A stretch of 36,666 nucleotides of DNA. Source: SIG440 sp045648175. GTDB taxonomy: Bacteria; Bacillota; Clostridia; Monoglobales; Monoglobaceae. The stretch covers positions 1-36,666 of the forward strand of contig JAZRNN010000012.1 in the NCBI GenBank assembly GCA_045648175.1, read 5' to 3'. The notes under the pieces were generated by a model. That model made no database searches and was not told where the DNA came from. It saw only the letters and a program-made list of their open reading frames with translations. A program made the translations under genes and the position numbers. Below are positions 1 to 6,717 of the stretch, one piece after another (the stretch's first letter is position 1; the number at the start of each line of letters is the position of its first letter).

Positions 1-95
1 TAACCTCATACCAAGACAAGACAAAAAGCATAAAAATCTGTTTATCTTATAATTTTATTATATCACTTTTTTGCCGGTCATTCAACATTTTATAT

Positions 96-139
96 CAAAA
101 AACAAAGCGGTATTGCACAAAAATGTACAAAGCCGCTTT
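96..139 (-). terminator. Rho-independent terminator of dpaAB
   Basis: On the minus strand, a few bases after the dpaB stop, arms AAAGCGG and CCGCTTT (104-110 and 133-139) enclose a second stem, TTGTACA with TGTGCAA (one G-U pair) around a TTTT loop. A run of T follows at once. Bases 1-95 beyond it hold no gene or clear signal that I can see. Confidence 0.85.
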
Positions 140-145
140 CAGTTA

Positions 146-733
146 TCAATCATACATTTTCAAGACCGGTTGGATTTGTACGCCATCCAAAGCCTGTTCT
201 GTTGTTTGGATAATCTGTTCCATCTGTGCAACAAGTGAATTTTCCTTTGAAATATAATCATCCTGCCCAAACGGAACAAAATATATATGTTTCATATTAG
301 CAAGTATACCTATATTCTTTGCGTTGTTGCCAAGACCGTCATTTGTTGAAATTCCTATTACTACCGGTCTTTTGTTTCTAAGATGTGCCTTTACTGCCAA
401 TGTTACCGAAGAATCAGCAATTCCTGATGCAATTTTTGCTAAGGAATTTCCCGTACAGGGTGCCACAATAAGAGCATCAAGAAGTTTTTTGGGCCCAATA
501 GGTTCTGCATCACAAACAGATGCTATCACTTTTTGGCCAGTTATTTCTTCAAAACGCTTTATATGCTCTTCAGCCTTGCCAAATCTTGTATCTGTTGTAT
601 AACTTGTTTCAGACATAATCGGGACAACTTTTGCTTCCTGCTGCACTAATGCCTCAATCTGGGGAAAAACTCTTGCATAGGTACAAAAAGAGCCCGTAAG
701 TGCAAATCCGATTGTTTTGTCAGTCAGTTTCAT
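146..733 (-). CDS. dpaB: Dipicolinate synthase subunit B
   Basis: This is the flavoprotein-like subunit that, with DpaA, oxidises dihydrodipicolinate to dipicolinic acid in the mother cell; the product is loaded into the spore core as its calcium chelate. The 195-residue length is normal for DpaB (SpoVFB). Visible features are the N-terminal nucleotide-fold strand with ALTGSFCTY (residues 11-19), the APCTGNSLAKIASGIADS segment (91-108) typical of the flavoprotein fold, and VVIGISTNDGLGNNAKN (124-140). The ATG overlaps the stop of dpaA in an ATGA, so the two are translationally coupled and probably made in equal amounts. In Bacillus this pair (spoVF) is expressed late in the mother cell under sigma-K. 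Identification is secure from sequence and neighbour. Confidence 0.95.
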   Translation of the reverse strand: MKLTDKTIGFALTGSFCTYARVFPQIEALVQQEAKVVPIMSETSYTTDTRFGKAEEHIKRFEEITGQKVIASVCDAEPIGPKKLLDALIVAPCTGNSLAKIASGIADSSVTLAVKAHLRNKRPVVIGISTNDGLGNNAKNIGILANMKHIYFVPFGQDDYISKENSLVAQMEQIIQTTEQALDGVQIQPVLKMYD

Positions 734-1629
734 CCATCAGCCCCCATTTCGTCAATAATATTCAATATCGTACTGCATATAATATCTCCTGCAGTATCTG
801 CCGCCACTTTTCCCGGCAAAGATAGTGCCCAGATTACTTTAATGCCCAACCGCCTTGCTTCGTCAAAATCAACACCGCCCGGCTTTGATGCAAGGTCAAT
901 AATTAAAATATTTCTTTTTAGTTTTGAAAGCAAATGATAATCTAAAATCATACTTGGTGCAGTATTGAATATGACATCATAATCTGCTATCCTTGCATCC
1001 AAATCTGAAATCGAGCAACTTTCACAACCCATAGCGTAAGCAAATGCCTGGTCGCCTTTTTTTCGTGCTGCAACGGTAACATTGGCACCAATACCATTAA
1101 GCATTTTCGCTAACACCTTGCCTATACGTCCGTTTCCAATAATAAGACACTTTGACGAGTGCAGTGTAAACGGTGTTTCCTCCATCGCAATCTGAATTGC
1201 ACCTTCAGCCGTTGGGATTGCATTAAGCATAGCCAACTCCTCGCGGCAAAGATAATCAACAAGCATAATCCTGTAATTTTCAGACATAGCTTTAATTTTT
1301 GCATCACAACGTCCAGCAAGAATACGGTTTTTAGAAGAAAGATTTCTAAAGACTTCGCTAACCGTAATTGTCTGTTTATATAAAGGAGCATTTATATTTT
1401 TTCCGTCAACAGAATAAGGAAGTGGCAAAACAACCGCATCATATGCATCATCAATCTCAGAAAAATCCCACAACATCTGCACATTTTTTGACAGTTTTTC
1501 GTTGTAGTCATCATCAAAACCCATCACAAAAACGATGTTTCCCATATCCGCAATCTTATTTATTGCACGAATTTGCCGAAGGTCGCCCCCGACAAAGAGT
1601 AATTTTTTTGTTTTAGTGGAGATTTTCAT
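730..1629 (-). CDS. dpaA: Dipicolinate synthase subunit A
   Basis: This is the NAD(P)-binding subunit of dipicolinate synthase, acting with DpaB at the end of the spore dipicolinate branch of lysine synthesis. A Rossmann glycine motif, GNGRIG, sits at residues 165-170, inside a C-terminal dinucleotide-binding half resembling D-2-hydroxyacid dehydrogenases. The N-terminal half holds VGGDLRQI (13-20), characteristic of the family. The reading frame stays open to 1725, but I place the start at 1629 because GGAGGA lies 8 bases upstream of that ATG. This gives 299 residues, the usual family length, and the longer version would begin upstream of the proposed sigma-K promoter. The stop overlaps the dpaB start (ATGA). 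Confidence 0.95.
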   Translation of the reverse strand: MKISTKTKKLLFVGGDLRQIRAINKIADMGNIVFVMGFDDDYNEKLSKNVQMLWDFSEIDDAYDAVVLPLPYSVDGKNINAPLYKQTITVSEVFRNLSSKNRILAGRCDAKIKAMSENYRIMLVDYLCREELAMLNAIPTAEGAIQIAMEETPFTLHSSKCLIIGNGRIGKVLAKMLNGIGANVTVAARKKGDQAFAYAMGCESCSISDLDARIADYDVIFNTAPSMILDYHLLSKLKRNILIIDLASKPGGVDFDEARRLGIKVIWALSLPGKVAADTAGDIICSTILNIIDEMGADG

Positions 1630-1665
1630 AAAATTTTCCTCCAACAAATATAATTTGTTATACTT

Positions 1666-1694
1666 TATAGTATGTAATACCGCGTGTTTTGTGT
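1666..1694 (-). promoter_or_regulatory. Sigma-K-like promoter of dpaAB
   Basis: Reading leftwards, ACAC (1694-1691) is followed after 16 bases by CATACTATA (1674-1666). This matches the sigma-K pattern of an AC-containing -35 and a CATAnnnTA -10. The expected start of transcription, about 1658, lies just upstream of the ribosome binding site at 1637-1642. Sigma-K control of spoVF is established in Bacillus; its use here is inferred from the motif. Confidence 0.55.
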
Positions 1695-1734
1695 AAAAAA
1701 AATTAAAAAGCTGTTGCACATACAACAGCTTTTT
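1693..1734 (-). terminator. Terminator of the clp operon/lipoprotein gene
   Basis: A perfect 12-bp stem, AAAAAGCTGTTG with CAACAGCTTTTT (1705-1716 and 1723-1734), with a 6-base loop is followed on the minus strand by a run of eight T. It begins 6 bases after the lipoprotein stop, and separates the tig-clp operon from dpaAB. Confidence 0.9.
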
Positions 1735-1739
1735 AATGG

Positions 1740-2312
1740 TTAATCTTCTGTATCATACTCCGGGAAGGACGAAAATCTACGGTTTATTCCGCCTTCTGTA
1801 ACTTTTGCGGTATCATAAATAACGGTTTTGACGTATCCGTTATCTGCTTTTGAAAACTCGTAGTTTGTCACCGCAAAACTTGCTCCGGTGGAAACAACCA
1901 ATTTAATTTTGGGTTCTGCACCATCCTTCATATAATAATCTGAAATTTCAAAATATGGATAGCCGGTACTTAAATATTGATTATAAAGCAAAAAGTCTTC
2001 TTCTCTGTCATCAACATACAATGCCCAATTTTGACCGTCATTCCACAAAAATTCGCCATCTGTGTCACGGTCAGCAGATGTTATGAGTATAATCTTTTCA
2101 TCTGCTCCGTCACCGTCAATGTCGCCAACATAGCTGCTGACCTCATTCCAACCAAGCACATCTTTGGGTATTTCACCAGCTTTAATTATTTCATTCTTAG
2201 TTTCAACTCCCAGCTCTGTATGGGGCTTTTCGGTCACAGGGTTGTTTTTATTACAGCCCGAAAGTGCCATAAGCATTAACATTAAGATAAATAAAGTTTT
2301 AATTTTTTTCAC
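1740..2312 (-). CDS. Small exported lipoprotein, function unknown
   Basis: I do not recognise a specific family. The 190-residue product starts with a basic residue pair, a hydrophobic stretch (residues 7-17) and a lipobox LSGC with Cys20, so it should be a signal-peptidase-II lipoprotein on the outer face of the membrane. Residues 64-72 read DIDGDGADE, an aspartate-rich calcium-loop-like segment of the FG-GAP/VCBS type found in many surface proteins; the rest looks like mixed beta structure. The start is GTG at 2312 with AAAGGAT upstream. It begins only 28 bases after clpX with no terminator between, so it is probably the last gene of the tig-clpP-clpX transcript. Why a lipoprotein belongs there is not clear. 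Confidence 0.8.
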   Translation of the reverse strand: MKKIKTLFILMLMLMALSGCNKNNPVTEKPHTELGVETKNEIIKAGEIPKDVLGWNEVSSYVGDIDGDGADEKIILITSADRDTDGEFLWNDGQNWALYVDDREEDFLLYNQYLSTGYPYFEISDYYMKDGAEPKIKLVVSTGASFAVTNYEFSKADNGYVKTVIYDTAKVTEGGINRRFSSFPEYDTED

Positions 2313-2340
2313 AGCAAATCATCCTTTCGCCGTAGAATTT

Positions 2341-3642
2341 TTAACAAGCAGGTATATCATCTGCCGCCACCTTTGGTGTGTGAGTCTTTTTAACCGCCTT
2401 CTTTTCTTCTTTCACAACCTCCGGTGCCGCCTTTTCGGTTACACACTCCTTTGTGACGGTAACAGTTTTTATTGTCGGGTCGGATGGTATTTCAAACATA
2501 ATATCCTGCATAACATCCTCTAAAATAGTTCTTAGACCTCTTGCACCGGTATTGCGTTCGATTGCCTTGTCAGCCACGGCATCCACAGCCTCGTCTGACA
2601 CAACAAGTTCAACGCCGTCCATTTCAAACAGCTTTTTATACTGCTTAACAAGAGCATTTTTAGGCTGTGTAAGAATCATTTTGAGTGCATTCTTATCCAA
2701 TGACTCAAGTGTTGTAATAACAGGTACACGACCGATAAATTCAGGAATAAGACCAAACTTCAACAAGTCATCAGGGATAAGATTTTTAAGGATATCGCCC
2801 CTGTTTTTATCTTTTTTACTTTCAACCTTGGCACCAAAGCCCATAGCCTTTGAATTCACACGGCTTTCGATAATCTTGTCAATACCTTCAAAAGCACCAC
2901 CGCAGATAAACAGAATGTTGGTTGTATCAATTTGTATAAATTCCTGATGTGGATGCTTTCTGCCACCTGTTGGCGGAACAGACGCAATTGTACCTTCAAG
3001 AATTTTAAGAAGCGTCTGCTGAACGCCCTCACCGCTAACATCACGTGTAATTGAGGGGTTTTCGGACTTTCTTGAAATTTTATCAATTTCATCAATGTAG
3101 ATAATACCTTTTTCTGCCCTTTGTATATCGTAATCCGCCGCCTGAATAAGCTTGAGAAGAATATTTTCAACATCCTCACCAACATATCCTGCCTCGGTCA
3201 ATGAGGTCGCATCGGCAATAACAAACGGAACATTCATCATCTTAGCTAAGGTCTGCGCAATAAAGGTTTTACCAACACCTGTGGGACCAAGCAACAGAAT
3301 ATTACTCTTTTGAAGTTCAATATCATCATTTTGGCCGTTGTAGCCAATTCTCTTATAATGATTGTAGATAGCAACCGAAAGTGCCTTTTTTGCAGCATCC
3401 TGACCCACGATATAATCATCAAGAAAATCTTTGATTTCACGGGGTTTGGGAAGCTCTTTAATTTCTGTATCAACTGGATTTAATGCAATATCCTCAAATT
3501 CGTCCTCTACAATTTCAAAGCAAAGGTCAACGCATTCGTTGCAAATATATACACCGGGACCTTCAATCATTTTTTTAACCTGTTCCTCTGTTTTGCCGCA
3601 GAAGGAACAGCGGATATGTCGGGTATCATTGCTGTTTGACAT
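2341..3642 (-). CDS. clpX: ATP-dependent Clp protease ATP-binding subunit ClpX
   Basis: ClpX is the AAA+ hexamer that unfolds substrates and feeds them to ClpP. Counting from the ATG at 3642: an N-terminal C4 zinc finger (Cys12, 15, 34, 37), Walker A GPTGVGKT (119-126), pore loop GYVGED (152-157), Walker B IIYIDEID (180-187), the ClpP-docking loop MGF (267-269), and sensor-2 in NTGARGLR. The last 35 or so residues form a charged, low-complexity tail ending DIPAC, longer than usual. The frame is open upstream to a GTG at 3669 with another ATG at 3654. I prefer 3642 because MSN...IRCSFC matches the typical ClpX N-terminus, but its ribosome binding site (AAAGG, 14 bases away) is poor, so the start is uncertain. 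It is separated from clpP by a structured 200-base spacer. Confidence 0.97.
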   Translation of the reverse strand: MSNSNDTRHIRCSFCGKTEEQVKKMIEGPGVYICNECVDLCFEIVEDEFEDIALNPVDTEIKELPKPREIKDFLDDYIVGQDAAKKALSVAIYNHYKRIGYNGQNDDIELQKSNILLLGPTGVGKTFIAQTLAKMMNVPFVIADATSLTEAGYVGEDVENILLKLIQAADYDIQRAEKGIIYIDEIDKISRKSENPSITRDVSGEGVQQTLLKILEGTIASVPPTGGRKHPHQEFIQIDTTNILFICGGAFEGIDKIIESRVNSKAMGFGAKVESKKDKNRGDILKNLIPDDLLKFGLIPEFIGRVPVITTLESLDKNALKMILTQPKNALVKQYKKLFEMDGVELVVSDEAVDAVADKAIERNTGARGLRTILEDVMQDIMFEIPSDPTIKTVTVTKECVTEKAAPEVVKEEKKAVKKTHTPKVAADDIPAC

Positions 3643-3661
3643 ATAAATTTCCATAGCCTTT

Positions 3662-3721
3662 CTGCCCACAAATACTGGTTAAAAATACGCTCATTTCTTA
3701 TTGTGGGCAGATAAGGCGTAT
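3662..3721 (-). promoter_or_regulatory. Competing hairpins in the clpX leader
   Basis: Two mutually exclusive pairings can form in the RNA just upstream of clpX. Stem A pairs CTGCCCACAA (3710-3701) with TTGTGGGCAG (3671-3662), a perfect 10-bp stem ending next to the AAAGG that serves clpX. Stem B pairs ATACGC (3721-3716) plus CTTAT (3715-3711) with ATAAG (3701-3697) plus GCGTAT (3690-3685). The two share base 3701 and interleave, so they compete or form a pseudoknot. This could set clpX translation relative to clpP; that role is inferred. Confidence 0.4.
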
Positions 3722-3729
3722 AGTGAAAA

Positions 3730-3816
3730 TTACACACACCGCCCTTTCTGGCTGTATGGGCACGAAAGGTTTGGCGGTGCGATAAATTCTGTCGCAGACA
3801 TAACGTGATTTTTCAC
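3730..3816 (-). CDS. Possible 28-residue peptide between clpP and clpX
   Basis: A short open frame starts at GTG (3816) preceded by AAAGGAG with a 7-base spacing, as good a ribosome binding site as that of clpP. It runs to a TAA at 3730 and encodes MKNHVMSATEFIAPPNLSCP followed by YSQKGRCV. There are two cysteines and no obvious membrane segment. I know of no family for it. Both the start codon and much of the coding sequence are buried in hairpins, so it could be a leader peptide whose translation remodels the clpX leader, or simply a chance frame. Confidence 0.25.
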   Translation of the reverse strand: MKNHVMSATEFIAPPNLSCPYSQKGRCV

Positions 3817-3824
3817 TTTATGTC
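3737..3824 (-). repeat. Two tandem inverted repeats in the clpP-clpX spacer
   Basis: The first hairpin, 3797-3824, has arms GACATAA and TTATGTC plus GTGA/TCAC (11 pairs, one mismatch, 4-base loop). It contains the GTG of the small frame, and its base touches the AAAGGAG. The second, 3737-3779, pairs CACCGC with GCGGTG and CCTTTC with GAAAGG around a 15-base loop. Neither is followed by a T-run, so they are not ordinary terminators. Confidence 0.6.
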
Positions 3825-3844
3825 TCCTTTAATAAATAAATCTA

Positions 3845-4432
3845 TTATCTCTTTTCAACTATTTTATCAATAAGACCGTATTTAAGGGCCTCTTCTGCTG
3901 ACATAAAGTTATCACGCTCGGTATCTTTTTGAATTACTTCAAGTGGCTGACCCGTGTGGTCTGCAAGCATATGGTTAAGCTTATCCTTCATCTTGATTAT
4001 ACGCTCGGCATGAATTTGAATGTCTGTTGCCTGACCCTGTGCTCCGCCAAGAGGCTGGTGAATCATAATTTCGCTATTTGGCAGAGCAAATCTCTTGCCC
4101 TTAGCACCTGCAGACAAAAGGAATGCGCCCATTGATGCCGCCATACCCACACAGATTGTAGATACATCTGCCTTGGTGTATTTCATTGTATCATAAATTG
4201 CCATACCTGCGGTAATTGAGCCGCCGGGACTGTTGATGTAAAGATTGATATCCTTGTCAGGGTCTTCACTATCAAGGAACAAAAGCTGTGCTACAACCAG
4301 ACTTGCAGTTGCATCATTCACTTCATCAGAGAGAAATATAATTCTGTCCTTTAAAAGACGTGAAAAAATGTCGTATGAACGCTCTCCCCGGCTTGTTTGT
4401 TCAATTACATATGGTACTAAACTGTTTTGCAT
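3845..4432 (-). CDS. clpP: ATP-dependent Clp protease proteolytic subunit ClpP
   Basis: ClpP forms the 14-subunit serine protease chamber that works with ClpX. The catalytic triad is visible: Ser100 in GMAASMGA, His125 in MIHQPLGG, Asp174 in TERDNFMS. The oxyanion-side glycines (SPGGS, 68-72) and the N-terminal propeptide-like MQNSLVPYVIEQTSRGER are typical, and 195 residues is the normal length. The ATG has GGAGGAA six bases upstream. It sits between tig and clpX in the common Firmicute order tig-clpP-clpX and is read from the promoter before tig. Confidence 0.97.
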   Translation of the reverse strand: MQNSLVPYVIEQTSRGERSYDIFSRLLKDRIIFLSDEVNDATASLVVAQLLFLDSEDPDKDINLYINSPGGSITAGMAIYDTMKYTKADVSTICVGMAASMGAFLLSAGAKGKRFALPNSEIMIHQPLGGAQGQATDIQIHAERIIKMKDKLNHMLADHTGQPLEVIQKDTERDNFMSAEEALKYGLIDKIVEKR

Positions 4433-4481
4433 AATGATTTTCCTCCTATTTCCTGTTTTTTCGACATACTCCTAAAATACA

Positions 4482-4513
4482 AGCAAGGTTAATCGAAATG
4501 ATTAACCTTTGCT
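4482..4513 (-). other. Intercistronic hairpin between tig and clpP
   Basis: AAGGTTAATC (4485-4494) and GATTAACCTT (4500-4509) form a perfect 10-bp stem with a 5-base loop, extended by AGC/GCT after a one-base bulge. It lies 19 bases after the tig stop. On the minus strand it is followed by TGTATTTTAGG, a weak T-tract, so it may be a partial terminator or an RNA-processing/stability element that adjusts tig relative to clpP. Confidence 0.6.
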
Positions 4514-4532
4514 CAATATTTATACAGCCAAA

Positions 4533-5807
4533 TTATTTAACATCTGCATTCTTAACGATAAAGTCAATTGTCTTTTCGATAAGCTTGCTTTCTTTGATGC
4601 CTTCAACGTTAACATACTTTTTAACATCTTCAACAGACATCTTGCTCTGTTCAGCCATCTTTTCGATTTCTTTGTCAACATCCTTGTCTGTAACCTTGAT
4701 GTCTTCAACCTTAGCAATCTTTTCAAGAACCAAAGAGGTCTTAACCTGCTTTTCAGCACCGGGTCTTATCTGAGCCTTCATTGCATCAAGAGTAACACCT
4801 GTGTACTGTGCATACTGTTCAAGTGTGATGCCCTGATACTGAAGCTGCATTGAGAAATCACGAAGCTGGTTGTTAACAGCTGTTTCAAACATTGCCTCAG
4901 GAATATCAATTTCTGTGTTATTGCATATTGTTTCCAGAATTTTGTCTTCCAATTCTTTTTTAGCTTTTTCTTTGTTTCTTTCCTTAAGCTTTTTAGACAT
5001 ATCAGCCTTGAATTCTTCAAATGTGTCAAATTCGCTGACATCTTTTGCAAATTCGTCGTCAAGTTTAGGAAGTTCCTGAGTCTTAATTGCATTAACCTTT
5101 ACCTTGAATACTGCAGGCTTACCCTTGAGGTCTTCTGCATGGTATTCTTCGGGGAATGTAACGTTTACTTCAACTTCTTCGCCGATTGACTTACCAACAA
5201 GCTGGTCTTCAAAGCCGGGAATAAACTGACCTGAACCAAGCTTAAGGTCAAAGTTTTCGCCCTTGCCACCTTCAAATGCAACACCATCGGTAAAGCCTTC
5301 AAAGTCGATGTTTACTGTATCATCAAGCTTTGCAGCACGATCTTCAACGCTAACTAATCTTGCGTTTCTTTCACGAATTTTTTCAATTTCGCCCTTGATT
5401 TCCTTTTCGGTTGTTCTGTAAGTAACCTTTGCTACCTCAACACCCTTATACTGACCAAGCTCAAATTCGGGCTTAACAGTAACTTTTGCTGTAAATACAA
5501 CACCGTCTTCTCTTGAAATTTCTTTTACATCAATTTCAGGCTGAGCAACTGCTTCAATGTTTTGTTCGTCAATTGCTTTATCATATGCATCAGGAAGAAC
5601 AATGTTAACCGCATCTTCAAAGAAAACTTCGCTGCCGTAATATCTTTCGATAATCTGGCGTGGAGCCTTACCGCGTCTGAAGCCCTGAATGCTGATTTTA
5701 CCAACATTCTGCTTGTAAGCTTTTTCAATAGCTGCTCTGAATTCTTCGCCGCTTACTGAAAATTCGAATGAAACAACATTCTTTTCTGTTTTTTCTACTG
5801 TACTCAT
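4533..5807 (-). CDS. tig: Trigger factor (ribosome-associated chaperone/prolyl isomerase)
   Basis: Trigger factor binds the ribosome exit tunnel and shields nascent chains. The ribosome-docking signature GFRRGKAPR is at residues 42-50. A FKBP-type prolyl isomerase domain follows around residues 155-245 (DFEGFTDGVAFEGGKGENF, then GQFIPGFEDQLVG), and then the long helical C-terminal arms. At 424 residues the length is normal. Two ATGs are nine bases apart; I choose 5807 because AGAGGA lies about 9 bases upstream of it and would be too close to the one at 5816. First gene of the tig-clpP-clpX operon. Confidence 0.97.
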   Translation of the reverse strand: MSTVEKTEKNVVSFEFSVSGEEFRAAIEKAYKQNVGKISIQGFRRGKAPRQIIERYYGSEVFFEDAVNIVLPDAYDKAIDEQNIEAVAQPEIDVKEISREDGVVFTAKVTVKPEFELGQYKGVEVAKVTYRTTEKEIKGEIEKIRERNARLVSVEDRAAKLDDTVNIDFEGFTDGVAFEGGKGENFDLKLGSGQFIPGFEDQLVGKSIGEEVEVNVTFPEEYHAEDLKGKPAVFKVKVNAIKTQELPKLDDEFAKDVSEFDTFEEFKADMSKKLKERNKEKAKKELEDKILETICNNTEIDIPEAMFETAVNNQLRDFSMQLQYQGITLEQYAQYTGVTLDAMKAQIRPGAEKQVKTSLVLEKIAKVEDIKVTDKDVDKEIEKMAEQSKMSVEDVKKYVNVEGIKESKLIEKTIDFIVKNADVK

Positions 5808-5837
5808 AAAAAACATTCCTCTCTGTACTTCTCAAAT

Positions 5838-5853
5838 CAGGCAAAATTGCCTG
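5838..5853. promoter_or_regulatory. Palindrome in the tig leader
   Basis: Arms CAGGCAA and TTGCCTG separated by AA lie about 15-30 bases downstream of the predicted transcription start of tig. The position suits a repressor operator or a short leader hairpin. It does not resemble the CtsR direct repeat or the CIRCE element known for Firmicute clp/chaperone control. Confidence 0.35.
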
Positions 5854-5873
5854 TTCCTAATCGTTTGGGTAAT

Positions 5874-5902
5874 ATTATACCATAACATTCCTTTCTTGAC
5901 AA
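5874..5902 (-). promoter_or_regulatory. Sigma-A promoter of tig-clpP-clpX
   Basis: TTGTCA (5902-5897), a 17-base spacer and a consensus TATAAT (5879-5874) on the minus strand. It is the only obvious promoter between the metallophosphoesterase gene and tig. Confidence 0.85.
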
Positions 5903-5956
5903 TAGGCATTTTAATATTTTTTTGCCTTATTTAGCCAAAATTTTTATGCATATTAT

Positions 5957-6652
5957 CTATTCTGCCAAAACTGGCGTAAAATCAACAAAATCTCCGGCTA
6001 CAAATTTAAGGTTTATTCCACCTAACTCACCTTCCACAGCATTTTTGTGTGCAAAAGAGTGAAGATGCCCGTAAACACATAAATCCACATTGTAATTTCT
6101 CATAATTTCAAGAAACCCGTTTTCTTCGCCGTGGCGGTCAAACGGCGGATAATGTATACCAACAATAAGACGTTCTTTTTTAAGCTTTATCCCTTCTTCA
6201 AGGGTAAGTATAAGACGTTTCTTTTCACGGTCTATAATCTTTTCATCTGTCTCATCATTGTTTTCCTGAACCGACCAGCCGCGTGTTCCGCAAATCGCTG
6301 CATCTTCAAAAGCTATAGCGGTATTATTTAAAACTCTAATCGAATCAAAATGATGTTCTTCTAAAAACTCTTCCATTTTTTTCAGGGTTGTCCACCAATA
6401 GTCGTGATTTCCTTTGATGATAACCTTTTTACCCGGAAGGTCATTTATAAACTTAAAATCTTCATATGCATCTTCGATATATGTAGCCCACGAAACATCT
6501 CCGGGAATTATAACCAAATCATCGGCGGACACAATGCTTTGCCAATTACTCTGTATCTTTTGAGTATAGTTCTCCCACTTGGGACCAAAAATATCCATTG
6601 GCTTGTCTGCACCAAATGATAAATGCAGGTCTGCCAAAGCATAAATTGACAC
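5957..6652 (-). CDS. Metallophosphoesterase (calcineurin-like)
   Basis: A cytoplasmic two-metal phosphoesterase of unknown substrate. The full set of family motifs is visible: DLH (8-10), GDVSWA (51-56), GNHDYWW (81-87), GIHYPP (164-169) and GHLH (194-197). The 231-residue length and the inserted acidic segment around 128-145 fit the group of small Firmicute phosphohydrolases related to UDP-2,3-diacylglucosamine hydrolase-like enzymes, but I cannot name the substrate. The start is GTG at 6652 behind a very strong GGGAGGTGAT. It lies about 30 bases downstream of the thrC terminator with no promoter seen between, so it probably depends on read-through. Confidence 0.88.
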   Translation of the reverse strand: MSIYALADLHLSFGADKPMDIFGPKWENYTQKIQSNWQSIVSADDLVIIPGDVSWATYIEDAYEDFKFINDLPGKKVIIKGNHDYWWTTLKKMEEFLEEHHFDSIRVLNNTAIAFEDAAICGTRGWSVQENNDETDEKIIDREKKRLILTLEEGIKLKKERLIVGIHYPPFDRHGEENGFLEIMRNYNVDLCVYGHLHSFAHKNAVEGELGGINLKFVAGDFVDFTPVLAE

Positions 6653-6682
6653 AACGCATCACCTCCCTGATTACATTCCCTA

Positions 6683-6715
6683 AAATACGGCTCACAATAT
6701 ATGTGAGCCGTATTT
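6683..6715 (-). terminator. Terminator after thrC
   Basis: A perfect 14-bp stem, AAATACGGCTCACA with TGTGAGCCGTATTT, and a 5-base loop begins 2 bases after the thrC stop. The T-tract is short and partly inside the stem, so termination may be incomplete, which would allow the metallophosphoesterase to be expressed. Confidence 0.75.
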
Positions 6716-6717
6716 GT

